From Pseudomonadota bacterium (GTDB taxonomy: Bacteria; Pseudomonadota; Alphaproteobacteria; Caulobacterales; Caulobacteraceae): DNA of 64,000 nt. Location: the NCBI GenBank assembly GCA_020161365.1, contig JAIUNU010000003.1, forward strand, positions 310,001-374,000, written 5' to 3'. Below are positions 37,077 to 45,423 of this stretch, one piece after another. A program made the translations under genes and the position numbers. The notes below the pieces were generated by a model, which did no database searches, was not told where the DNA came from, and saw nothing but the letters and a program-made list of their open reading frames with translations. Position 1 is the stretch's first letter, and each line of letters starts with the position of its first letter.

Positions 37077-38141
37077 ATGTGGCGGACCCCGCTCCCTCCC
37101 CTGGCGGCCCTCCTTCTGGCGGCGACGCTGAGCGCCTGTGGCGGTAAGGCCAAGACAGACGCGCCGACGGCGCCGACGCCGGTTGAGGCCGCCCGCGTCG
37201 CCGCCCCTGACGCCGCCGGCGCGGTGGCGGGCGCGGGGACTCTGGAGCGCCGCCGCGAAATGGCCCTGTCGTTCCGGATCCCTGGCGTCTTGACCACGAT
37301 GAAGGTCGAGGCCGGCGACAGCGTGCGCGCCGGCCAACTGATCGCCGCCATCGACCCCGCCGGTGTCGACGCCCGCCAACAACAGACCCAAGCCGACCTC
37401 GAGCGCGTGCGCCGCGACCTGGAGCGCGACAAGGTGCTGTTCGAGAAGGGCTATGTCAGCCGCCAGCGCATCGACGACCGGACCAGTGCGCTGAAAGCGG
37501 CCCAGGCCGCCTATGACGCGGCGCACTTCGATCGTCGCTGGGCCAGCCTCGTCTCCCCGGTCTCGGGCGTAGTGCTCGAGCGCCGCGCTCAGGCGGGTGA
37601 GGTGGTTGGCGCAGGCCAGGTGGTGGCTCGGGTCGCGGACCTGACCAGTCCGCTCGTGCTGCGCCTGCCGCTCGCCGCTCGCGACGCCGCCCGCGTTCGG
37701 GTGGGCGATACGGCGACGGTGAAGGTCGAGGAAATTGGCGAGACCGCGCTCAACGGCCGCATCACCCGGGTCGGCGAAGCCGCCGACACCCGCACAGGCG
37801 CGATTCTGGTCGAGATCGAGCTCTCCGCGCCGCCGCCCGCGCTGCGGAGCGGCCAGGTCGCCCACGCCACGCTCAGCGTCCGCGCCGCGCCCGGCGTGAC
37901 GACCACCTATGCCCGCGTGCCGGCCGAAGCGGTGCTGGAGGCCAACGGCCAACGCGCCTTCGTCTTCCGGGTCGACGGCGGCAAGGCGCGGAGGACAGCC
38001 GTGGGCTTTGGCGGGTTCGACGGCGACGACGCCCTGGTCTCAGGCCTGGCGAACGGCGCCCAGGTCATCACCGCTGGCGCTGGCTTCGTCTCCGATGGCG
38101 AGGCCGTGTCCGTGGTCGATCCCACCCGGCTGGGGCGCTAG
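37077..38141 (+). CDS. RND efflux periplasmic adaptor (membrane fusion protein), lipoprotein
   Basis: A 354-residue adaptor. It has a lipoprotein signal with lipobox LSAC (about residue 20), a biotinyl-lipoyl half (VLTTMKVEAGDSVRAGQLIA), an alpha-hairpin (QADLERVRRDLERDKVLFEK), and the second lipoyl half SPVSGVVLERRAQAGEVVGA, then a beta-barrel and membrane-proximal domain ending DGEAVSVVDPTRLGR. It couples the RND pump to an outer-membrane channel, which is not encoded here. ATG 37077 was chosen over the TTG at 37065. The GTG of the pump follows three bases after its stop. Confidence 0.92.
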   Translation: MWRTPLPPLAALLLAATLSACGGKAKTDAPTAPTPVEAARVAAPDAAGAVAGAGTLERRREMALSFRIPGVLTTMKVEAGDSVRAGQLIAAIDPAGVDARQQQTQADLERVRRDLERDKVLFEKGYVSRQRIDDRTSALKAAQAAYDAAHFDRRWASLVSPVSGVVLERRAQAGEVVGAGQVVARVADLTSPLVLRLPLAARDAARVRVGDTATVKVEEIGETALNGRITRVGEAADTRTGAILVEIELSAPPPALRSGQVAHATLSVRAAPGVTTTYARVPAEAVLEANGQRAFVFRVDGGKARRTAVGFGGFDGDDALVSGLANGAQVITAGAGFVSDGEAVSVVDPTRLGR

Positions 38142-38144
38142 GCC

Positions 38145-41100
38145 GTGAAGTTCGACCTCTCGACCTTCGCGGTTCGCCGCTGGCAGTTCACGCTGGTGGC
38201 GTTTGGCCTCCTGGTGATGCTGGGGATCAACGCCTTCACCAGCATTCCACGCTCGGAAGACCCCCACTTCCCCATTCCGATCGTGGTCGTCCGCGCGGTG
38301 CTGCCGGGCGCCGAGCCCTCGGAGATGGAGCAACTGGTCGTCGATCCGATCGAGGACGCGGTCGACGGCCTCGACAACATCGACAAGGTCGAGTCGGTCA
38401 GCCTGGACGGCGCGGCGGTCGTCTCGGTTCACTTCACCTGGGACGTCGATCCGGAGCGGAAGTACGACCAGGTGGTCCGCGAGGTGAACGCCATCCGGGG
38501 TAACCTGCCCGCCGGTCTGGCCCGTCTCGACATCCAGCGCGCCCGTACGACGGAGGTTTCGGTCGTCCAGGTGGCGCTGACCAGCGACACCTTGCCGATG
38601 CGCCGTCTGGAGAAGGTGGCTGACCGCCTGCGCGAACGGCTCGACCGGGTGCCCGGCGTGCGTGAAGCGCAGTACTGGGGCGCGCCGCCGTCGGACGTGC
38701 AGGTGACGCTGGACCTGGCCCGGCTATCGGCCCTGAAGCTGCCCGCTACGGCCGTGACCGACGCCCTGCGCGCGGCCGGCGCCGAGGCGCCCATCGGCGC
38801 GGTGCAGGCCGGGGAGCGACGTTTCAACGTCAAGTCCGGCGGCGCTTTCCGCGACCTGAAGACGATCGGCGACACCCCCGTGCGATCGATCGGCGGCAAG
38901 GTCGTGCGCGTCTCGGACGTCGCCACCATCGGCTGGGCCCAGCAGGAGCCGACCCACGTCGCGCGCTTCAACGGCAAGCGGGCGGTGTTCGTCACCGTCA
39001 AGCAGAAGGACGGCCAGGACGTCGCCAAGATCACCCAGGAAGTCCGCAAGGTCCTGGATGAGTACGAGCGCGCCCTGCCCGCCGGGGTGAAGCTGGAGCG
39101 CGCCTTCTTCCAGGCCGAGAACGTCAAGCATCGCCTGAAGAACCTGTTCCGCGACTTCGGCATCGCGCTTGTTTTGGTGCTGATCACCCTGTTGCCGCTG
39201 GGACCGCGCGCCGGTGTGGTGGTGATGGTGTCGATCCCGCTCAGCCTGCTGATCGGCCTGTCGATGCTGCAGGCGTTCGGGTTCACCCTGAACCAGCTGT
39301 CGATCGCCGGCTTCGTGCTGGCGCTGGGCCTTCTGGTCGACGACAGTATCGTCATCACCGAGAACATCGCCCGCCGCATCCGCGAGGGCGAGGAGCGGAC
39401 CGAGGCGGCCGTCAACGGCGCCCGCCAGATCGGCCTGGCGGTGATCGGCTGCACCGCCACCCTGATGCTGGCCTTCCTGCCGCTGATGGCCCTGCCCGCC
39501 GGCTCGGGCGCCTACATCAAGTCGCTCCCGGTGACGGTGCTATGCACGGTCGGCGCTTCGCTCTTGGTGTCGCTGACCATCATCCCGTTCCTGGCCAGTC
39601 GGATCCTCGACAAGCACTCCGATCCCGAGGGCAACGCTATCCTGCGCGCCGTGAATGGCGGGATCCAGCGCTTCTATCGCCCGGTGCTGCACGCCTCGTT
39701 GTCGCGGCCCTGGCTGGCCCTGGCGCTGATGCTGGCCCTGTGCGCCACCACCGTGCCGCTGGTGAAGGTGATCGGCAGCTCGCTGTTCCCGCCGGCCGAG
39801 ACGCCGCAGTTCCTGATCCGCATCGAGACGCCGGACGGCGCCTCTCTGGCCCGCACAGACCAGGCCCTACGCTTCGTCGACAGCCGCCTGGCCAAGGAGC
39901 CCGAGATCCTCTGGCGCGCCAGCAATCTTGGCCGTGGCAATCCGCAGATCTTCTACAACAAGAGCCAGCGCGAGAGCTCCAACAGCTTCGCCGAGGTCTA
40001 TGCCAGCTTCGAGGCCTGGAAGCCGGGCAAGAGCGACAAGGTTCTGGACACCCTGCGCGCTGACTTCGCCAAGTACCCCGGCGCGCGCATCACCGTGGTG
40101 GCCTTCGAGAACGGCCCGCCGATCGACGCGCCGATCGCCATCCGCATAACCGGCCAGAATCTCGAAGTGCTGAAAGCGCTGGCCGCCCGGACCGAGGCGG
40201 CGCTGAAAGACACGGCCGGCGCGCGAGACGTCAGCAATCCGATGCGCCTGGATCGCACGGACCTTGATCTGGGCGTCGACGAAGCCAAGGCCGCCGCCCT
40301 GGGCGTGCCCGCCGGCGCCGCCCGCCGCGTGACGCGTCTGGCGCTGTCTGGCGAGGAGGCCGCGCGCTTCCGCGATCCGGACGGGGACGACTATGCCGTG
40401 CGGGTGCGCCTGCCGACGGCGCAGGTCGACGGGGCGGCGCGCAATCCGCTCTCGGCTCTGAACAGCGTCTATGTCCCGACCGCCGAGGGTGAGGCGGCGC
40501 CGCTTGGCGCGATCGCAACACCGACCCTGCGCTCCAGCCCCGCTCGTATCGACCGCTTCGACCGAGAACGCACGGTCACGGTGACCAGCTATGTTGCGAC
40601 CGGCTACCTGACGGCCAAGGTCACTGAGGACGTGGTGCAGCGCCTGGAAAAGGAAGTCCCGATGCCGCCTGGCTATCGCCTGTCGCTGGGCGGCCAGGCC
40701 GAGGCGCAGTCGGAAAGCTTCGCCGGCTTGGGCGCTGCGGTGCTGGTGGCGATCTTCGGCATCCTGGCGGTGCTGGTTCTGGAGTTCCAGAAGTTTAAGA
40801 CCGCCCTGGTGGTCGCCGGCATCATCCCATTCGGCGTGTTTGGGGCGGTTCTGGCCCTGGCTCTGACCGGCAACTCGCTGTCGTTCACCGCCACGATCGG
40901 CCTGATCGCGTTGATCGGCATCGAGATCAAGAACTCGATCCTGTTGGTGGACTTCACCGAGCAGCTGCGGCGCGAGGGCATGAACCTGCACGACGCCATC
41001 GAGAAGGCCGGCGAGGTCCGCTTTCTGCCCGTGCTGCTGACGAGCGTCACCGCCATCGGCGGCCTGCTGCCGCTGGCCCTGGAGCGATCGGGCCTCTACT

Positions 41101-41213
41101 CGCCGCTGGCCATCGCCATCATCGGCGGCCTGATCACTTCGACCCTTCTGAGCCGGGTGGCGACGCCGGTGATGTACTGGCTGACGGCGCGGGGGAAGTC
41201 GGAGGCGGCTTGA
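38145..41213 (+). CDS. RND efflux pump inner-membrane transporter (AcrB/HAE-type)
   Basis: A 1022-residue proton-driven exporter with twelve predicted helices in two halves and two large periplasmic loops. The proton-relay acids lie in LALGLLVDDSIVITENIARR (TM4); further family features are YDQVVREVNAIRGNLPAGLA, ALVLVLITLLPLGPRAGVVV, SIAGFVLALG, and in the second half FTATIGLIALIGIEIKNSIL and LLTSVTAIGGLLPLAL. Substrate unknown; hydrophobic drugs or solvents are typical. It starts with GTG three bases after the adaptor gene, so translation is likely coupled, and the pair is controlled from the TetR operator upstream. Confidence 0.95.
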   Translation: MKFDLSTFAVRRWQFTLVAFGLLVMLGINAFTSIPRSEDPHFPIPIVVVRAVLPGAEPSEMEQLVVDPIEDAVDGLDNIDKVESVSLDGAAVVSVHFTWDVDPERKYDQVVREVNAIRGNLPAGLARLDIQRARTTEVSVVQVALTSDTLPMRRLEKVADRLRERLDRVPGVREAQYWGAPPSDVQVTLDLARLSALKLPATAVTDALRAAGAEAPIGAVQAGERRFNVKSGGAFRDLKTIGDTPVRSIGGKVVRVSDVATIGWAQQEPTHVARFNGKRAVFVTVKQKDGQDVAKITQEVRKVLDEYERALPAGVKLERAFFQAENVKHRLKNLFRDFGIALVLVLITLLPLGPRAGVVVMVSIPLSLLIGLSMLQAFGFTLNQLSIAGFVLALGLLVDDSIVITENIARRIREGEERTEAAVNGARQIGLAVIGCTATLMLAFLPLMALPAGSGAYIKSLPVTVLCTVGASLLVSLTIIPFLASRILDKHSDPEGNAILRAVNGGIQRFYRPVLHASLSRPWLALALMLALCATTVPLVKVIGSSLFPPAETPQFLIRIETPDGASLARTDQALRFVDSRLAKEPEILWRASNLGRGNPQIFYNKSQRESSNSFAEVYASFEAWKPGKSDKVLDTLRADFAKYPGARITVVAFENGPPIDAPIAIRITGQNLEVLKALAARTEAALKDTAGARDVSNPMRLDRTDLDLGVDEAKAAALGVPAGAARRVTRLALSGEEAARFRDPDGDDYAVRVRLPTAQVDGAARNPLSALNSVYVPTAEGEAAPLGAIATPTLRSSPARIDRFDRERTVTVTSYVATGYLTAKVTEDVVQRLEKEVPMPPGYRLSLGGQAEAQSESFAGLGAAVLVAIFGILAVLVLEFQKFKTALVVAGIIPFGVFGAVLALALTGNSLSFTATIGLIALIGIEIKNSILLVDFTEQLRREGMNLHDAIEKAGEVRFLPVLLTSVTAIGGLLPLALERSGLYSPLAIAIIGGLITSTLLSRVATPVMYWLTARGKSEAA

Positions 41214-41218
41214 CCAAA

Positions 41219-41335
41219 ATCCTCCCCCTGACGGGGGAGGTGTCGGCTCGAAGAGACGACGGAGGGGGAAGAGGCAAGTTCAGCAGACTTCCCCCTCCGT
41301 CCGCCTTGCGGACACCTCCCCGCTAGGGGGAGGAT
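41219..41335. repeat. Repeat family B, copy B3
   Basis: Outer ATCCTCCCCC...AGGGGGAGGAT, inner GACGGAGGGGGAAG / CTTCCCCCTCCGTC. Its middle GAAGAGGCAAGTTCAGCA closely matches B4. It starts six bases after the RND pump stop and could end its transcript. Confidence 0.88.
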
Positions 41336-41357
41336 CTGCGGCATCGCCCTTGCCTAT

Positions 41358-41371
41358 TATACGATCGTATA
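41358..41371. promoter_or_regulatory. Perfect 14-bp palindrome TATACGATCGTATA
   Basis: A self-complementary 14-mer in an AT-rich patch 35 bases before the ATG of the FAD oxidoreductase. TetR-type proteins bind such sites; the BetI-like regulator at 44498 is the nearest candidate, though no second copy was seen in front of that gene. Confidence 0.6.
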
Positions 41372-41405
41372 GCAACACTCTCCCCACCTGCACGGGGAGA
41401 ACACC

Positions 41406-43037
41406 ATGGCCACAACCCAGACCCGCGACGCCGTCATCATCGGCGGGGGCCACAACGGCCTCGTCTGCGCCTTCTACCTGGCCAAGGCCGGATTGAAGGT
41501 CACGGTCTGCGAGGCGCGGGGCGTCGTCGGCGGCGCGGCGGTGACCGAGGAATTCCACCCCGGCTTCCGCAACTCGGTGGCCAGCTACACCGTCAGCCTC
41601 CTGAACCCCCGCGTGATCGCCGACATGGGCCTGCGCGAGCTGGGCCTGACCTTCTTGGAGCGGCCGATCTCGAACTTCCTGCCGATCAGCGACGACAAGT
41701 ACATCAAGCTGGGCGGAGGCCTGGAGCGCACACAAGAGGAGTTCCGCAAGTACAGCCGGCGCGACGCCGAGGTGCTCCCCGACTACTACGCGATGCTGGA
41801 CGAGATCGGCGACATCCTGCGCGACTTGGCCCAGGAGACGCCGCCGAACCTCGGCGATGGTCTGCCGGGCCTACTGCGCGCCCTGCGCCAGGGCGGGCGC
41901 CTGGCCTTCCTGTCGCGCCAGCGCAAGCGCGACCTCTTGGACCTGTTCACCAAGAGCGCCCGCGACGTGCTGGACGGCTGGTTCGAGAGCGAGCCGGTCA
42001 AGGCCGCTTTCGGCTTCGACGCCGTGGTCGGCAACTTCGCCAGTCCCGATACGCCCGGCTCGGCCTATGTCCTGCTGCACCACACCTTTGGCGAGGTGAA
42101 CGGCAAGAAGGGCGCCTGGGGCCACGCGGTCGGCGGCATGGGCGCGATCACCCAGGCCATGGCCAAGGCGTGCGAAGCGGCGGGTGTCGAGATCCTGCTC
42201 GACGCCCCGGTCGAAGGCGTCCACATCGACGGCGGGAAGGCCGCCGGCGTGCAGCTGGTCGACGGCCGCCAGATCATGGCCCCGATCGTCAGCGCCAACG
42301 TCAATCCGGCGCTGCTGTACAAGAAGCTGGTGCCGCCCTCGGCCCTCGCGCCGGACTTCCGCAAGGCGGTCGATGGCTACAAGAACGGCTCTGGCACGTT
42401 CCGGATGAATGTGGCGCTGTCGGAGCTGCCCAGCTTCACCTGCCTGCCAGGCCGCGAGACCGCCGAGCATCACCAGTCGGGCATCGTGATCGCCCCCAGC
42501 CTCGACTACATGGACGCGGCCTATCGTGACGCGAAGGCCGGAGGGATCAGCAAGGCCCCGATCGTCGAGATGCTGATCCCGTCCAGCCTGGACACCAGCC
42601 TCGCCCCGCCCGGACAGCATGTGGCGAGCCTGTTCTGCCAGCAGTTCGCGCCGGAGCTGCCCGATGGTCGTTCCTGGGACGATGCGCGCGAGGCCGCCGC
42701 CGACTTGATCATCGACACGGTCGACCAATGGGCGCCGGGCTTCAAGGCCTCGGTGCTGGGCCGGATGATCCTGTCGCCGCTGGATCTGGAGCGGAAGTTT
42801 GGCCTGATCGGCGGCGACATCATGCACGGTCACATGTCGCTGGATCAACTGTGGGCCACGCGTCCGCTGCTCGGCCACGCCAGCCATCGGGCGCCGATCG
42901 CAGGTCTCTACATGTGCGGCGCGGGCACGCACCCCGGCGGCGGCGTCTCGGGCAATCCAGGCCGCAACGCCGCCCGCGAGATCCTGCGCGACAAGGACTT
43001 CGCCACGGCCGTGAAGCTCTCGGTGGTGGGGCGGTGA
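41406..43037 (+). CDS. FAD-dependent oxidoreductase, phytoene desaturase/PYROXD2-like
   Basis: A 543-residue flavoprotein. The dinucleotide-binding loop is AVIIGGGHNGLVCAFYLAKA with the following acidic VTVCEARGVVGGAAVTEEFH; other family features are WGHAVGGMGAITQAMAKACE and the C-terminal GLYMCGAGTHPGGGVSGNPG, the FAD-contacting end. Related proteins desaturate or isomerise polyenes or oxidise amines, so the reaction is open. It is upstream of a Rieske oxygenase and a BetI-like regulator on the same strand; a palindrome stands before it. Repeat A4 separates it from the oxygenase. Confidence 0.88.
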   Translation: MATTQTRDAVIIGGGHNGLVCAFYLAKAGLKVTVCEARGVVGGAAVTEEFHPGFRNSVASYTVSLLNPRVIADMGLRELGLTFLERPISNFLPISDDKYIKLGGGLERTQEEFRKYSRRDAEVLPDYYAMLDEIGDILRDLAQETPPNLGDGLPGLLRALRQGGRLAFLSRQRKRDLLDLFTKSARDVLDGWFESEPVKAAFGFDAVVGNFASPDTPGSAYVLLHHTFGEVNGKKGAWGHAVGGMGAITQAMAKACEAAGVEILLDAPVEGVHIDGGKAAGVQLVDGRQIMAPIVSANVNPALLYKKLVPPSALAPDFRKAVDGYKNGSGTFRMNVALSELPSFTCLPGRETAEHHQSGIVIAPSLDYMDAAYRDAKAGGISKAPIVEMLIPSSLDTSLAPPGQHVASLFCQQFAPELPDGRSWDDAREAAADLIIDTVDQWAPGFKASVLGRMILSPLDLERKFGLIGGDIMHGHMSLDQLWATRPLLGHASHRAPIAGLYMCGAGTHPGGGVSGNPGRNAAREILRDKDFATAVKLSVVGR

Positions 43038-43063
43038 TGTTCACTTCAAAAGTTCAATCAGGG

Positions 43064-43171
43064 TGTCATCCCGGGCGCAGCGCAGCGGAGACCCGGGACC
43101 CAGGGGTCAACCCACTACCGCCCGCCCCTGGATCCCGGCTCTCCGCGCTATGCGCTATGGCCGGGATGACA
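43064..43171. repeat. Repeat family A, copy A4
   Basis: Outer TGTCATCCCGG and CCGGGATGACA, inner CCGGGACCCAGGGG / CCCCTGGATCCCGG; left-arm hairpin around GCGCAGCGCAGCGGAGA, as in A1. It ends 24 bases before the Rieske oxygenase ATG. Confidence 0.87.
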
Positions 43172-43194
43172 CCGTTGTTTTGGAGCGGAAATCC

Positions 43195-44337
43195 ATGACC
43201 GCCCTTCCCAACCATGACCCCCTTTCCGACTGGGGCCTGCCCGGCTGGATTTACACCAGCGAGCGGTTCTTCAAGGAAGAGCAGGACAAGGTCTTCCGCC
43301 CGTCGTGGCAGATCGTCTGCCATCTGAACGACATCCCCAAGGCCGGCGATTTCCACACCTTCGACTTCGTCGGCGAGAGCCTGGTGGTCGTGCGGGGCAA
43401 GGATGGCGGCGTGCGCGCCTTCGCCAATGTCTGCCGCCACCGCGGGGCGCGGCTGCTGGACGGCCCGGTCGGCCGCTGCGGCGGGCGGATCGTCTGTCCC
43501 TACCACGCCTGGACCTATGACCTGGAAGGCCGGCTGATCGGCGTGCCGATGCGCGACGATTATCCAGCCCTCGACATGACCAGGGAGGGTCTGGCCTCCA
43601 TCGAAACCGAAATCTGGCGCGGTTTCGTCTTTGTCCGCATCGAGGGCGACGGCCCCTCGGTGGCGACCATGATGGCGCCCTACGAAGACGAGGTGGCGCA
43701 CTACCGCTTCGAGGAGCTTCAGCCGTTTGGCCGCGTCACGCTGCGGCCGCGCGCGGTGAACTGGAAGAACATCAGCGACAACTATTCGGACGGCCTGCAC
43801 ATCCCGGTCGCCCATCCGGGCCTGACCCGGCTGTTCGGCAAGGGCTATGGCGTCGAGGCCGAGGCCTTCGTCGACAAGATGTGGGGCCAGCTGATCGACG
43901 AGCCGTCAGAGAGCCCGTCCGAGCGGCTCTATCAGGACCTGCTGCCCGACGTTCCGCACCTGCCGGCCGACCGCAAGCGGCTGTGGACCTACTTCAAGCT
44001 CTGGCCGAACTTCGCCTTCGACATCTATCCGGACCAGGTGGACTTCATGCAGTTCATCCCGATCTCGGCCGAGCAGACGATGATCCGCGAGATCGCCTAC
44101 GCCCTGCCCGACGAGCGGCGTGAGATGAAGGCCGCCCGCTATCTGAACTGGCGCATCAACCGGCAGGTCAACGCCGAGGACACCGAACTGGTGGCTCGCG
44201 TGCAGCAGGGCATGGCCTCGCGCACCTTCACCGCCGGACCGCTGGCCACCAGCGAGGTCAGCTTGCGCAGCTTCGGCCGCAAGATGCGGGCGTTGATCCC
44301 GGAGAGCCGGCTGCCCCGGCCACCGGAGGGGTGGTGA
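43195..44337 (+). CDS. Rieske non-heme iron oxygenase, alpha subunit
   Basis: A 380-residue ring-hydroxylating/demethylating-type oxygenase. The Rieske [2Fe-2S] cluster ligands are CRHRG and CPYHAW (C-x-H, 17 residues, C-x2-H). The mononuclear iron site is NISDNYSDGLHIPVAHPGL (bridging Asp, two His) with a third ligand Asp in YPDQVDFMQF. No ferredoxin or reductase is encoded beside it, so electrons must come from elsewhere. Related alpha subunits hydroxylate aromatic rings or demethylate betaines; with a BetI-type regulator next to it a quaternary ammonium or betaine-like substrate is tempting but unproven. ATG 43195 has GGAGCGGA upstream. Confidence 0.9.
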   Translation: MTALPNHDPLSDWGLPGWIYTSERFFKEEQDKVFRPSWQIVCHLNDIPKAGDFHTFDFVGESLVVVRGKDGGVRAFANVCRHRGARLLDGPVGRCGGRIVCPYHAWTYDLEGRLIGVPMRDDYPALDMTREGLASIETEIWRGFVFVRIEGDGPSVATMMAPYEDEVAHYRFEELQPFGRVTLRPRAVNWKNISDNYSDGLHIPVAHPGLTRLFGKGYGVEAEAFVDKMWGQLIDEPSESPSERLYQDLLPDVPHLPADRKRLWTYFKLWPNFAFDIYPDQVDFMQFIPISAEQTMIREIAYALPDERREMKAARYLNWRINRQVNAEDTELVARVQQGMASRTFTAGPLATSEVSLRSFGRKMRALIPESRLPRPPEGW

Positions 44338-44362
44338 GGCGATCACCTCGGCAAGATCATCG

Positions 44363-44469
44363 TGTCATCCCGGCCGGAGCGCAGCGGAGAGGCGGGACCC
44401 AGGGGGTGAAGAACCTCTGGGAAAGCCGCCCCTGGCTCCCGGATCGGCCTTCGACCGTCCGGGATGACA
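44363..44469. repeat. Repeat family A, copy A5
   Basis: Outer TGTCATCCCGG and CCGGGATGACA, inner CGGGACCCAGGGG / CCCCTGGCTCCCGG. It lies after the Rieske gene stop, so A4 and A5 bracket that single gene. The right arm GGATCGGCCTTCGACCGTCC forms its own hairpin. Confidence 0.86.
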
Positions 44470-44497
44470 CAGCTTGTTTGGCGAGATCGGTCAGACG

Positions 44498-45082
44498 ATG
44501 ACCCGCGCTGCCTTCACCCGCGAGGCGCCCGATGTTCGACGGCAGGCGCTGGTGGCCGCCGCCGAGGCCGTGTTGGCGCGCGAGGGCGTGGGCGGCGCCA
44601 GCGTGCGGACGATCTGCGCCGAGGCCGGTGTCTCGCCGGGCCTGCTGCGCCACTATTTCGAAGGCGTCGATGACCTGGTCGCGGCGGCCTACGAGGCCGT
44701 TTCGCAGCGGATCGACGCCGCCCTGGACGCGGCCCTGGCGACAGCCGAAGACACGCCCCACGCGCGGCTGCTGGCCTATCTGGGCGCCAGCTTCGCGCCG
44801 CCGGTGCTGGACGAACGGCTGCTGGCCGCCTGGGTCGGGTTCTGGTCGCTGGTCAAGACCAAGCCGCGCATGGCCGCCATCCACGCGGCCTCCTATGCCG
44901 ATTTCCGCGCCCGGCTGGAGACTCTGCTGGCCGATGCGGGCGCGCGCGACACGCGTCTGGCAGCGATCGCCCTGACGGCGATGGTGGACGGGCTATGGCT
45001 GGAGCTGTGCCTGGATCCGGCGACCTTCAGTCCGGACGAGGCCCGCGCGGTCGTGACGCGCGCGGTCGAAGGCTGGCTCTAA
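44498..45082 (+). CDS. TetR-family regulator, BetI-like
   Basis: A 194-residue regulator. The TetR DNA-binding domain occupies residues about 10-60 (AEAVLAREGVGGASVRTICA, then AGVSPGLLRHYFEGVDDLVA); the C-terminal part (LLAAWVGFWSLVKTKPRMAA and LTAMVDGLWLELCLDPATFS) resembles the BetI C-terminal domain, which senses choline or betaine-like ligands. It follows the Rieske gene on the same strand and may control that gene and the FAD oxidoreductase. Its stop overlaps the stop of the next gene in CTAA. Confidence 0.88.
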   Translation: MTRAAFTREAPDVRRQALVAAAEAVLAREGVGGASVRTICAEAGVSPGLLRHYFEGVDDLVAAAYEAVSQRIDAALDAALATAEDTPHARLLAYLGASFAPPVLDERLLAAWVGFWSLVKTKPRMAAIHAASYADFRARLETLLADAGARDTRLAAIALTAMVDGLWLELCLDPATFSPDEARAVVTRAVEGWL

Positions 45083-45312
45083 GCGGCCTGATTGGCGGCG
45101 CGGTTGCGACCCCACGAGGGCGTACGCGCCTCGGCCTCGGCCGTGTGGACGTCCGCCTTACGGCCTTGGGCGCGCATGTGGCGGGCCAGCAACTGGGCCA
45201 GGGCCTCGGCTTCATGCTGCGACGAGTAGGCGCCGATCAGTTCGGCCGAGTCGTTCCAGGTCACATGCCACACGCCGGCGACGGGACGGACGTAGTAGTG
45301 ATTCTCGGCCAT
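45079..45312 (-). CDS. DUF2188-like small protein
   Basis: A 77-residue protein. The N-terminal ENHYYVRPVAGVWHVTWNDS and SSQHEAEALAQLLARHMRAQ match the small DUF2188 type seen in many proteobacteria, of unknown function. AAGGAGGTCGTC stands right before the ATG at 45312, a strong ribosome-binding site and the reason for this start. The stop (CTA on the minus strand) overlaps the BetI-like gene stop. Confidence 0.78.
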   Translation of the reverse strand: MAENHYYVRPVAGVWHVTWNDSAELIGAYSSQHEAEALAQLLARHMRAQGRKADVHTAEAEARTPSWGRNRAANQAA

Positions 45313-45423
45313 GACGACCTCCTTGGACAACTCAGCGGGCACTTACTCACGGCGTCATGACAGTTGTTTTGCGGTCGCACAACGAAATTACGCTGCAACG
45401 CACAACGAATGACGCGTGAGGCC

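Noticed and set aside
43063..43194. N-terminal extension of the Rieske gene through repeat A4
   Set aside because: The residues come from the palindromic repeat; a well-placed ATG with GGAG is at 43195.
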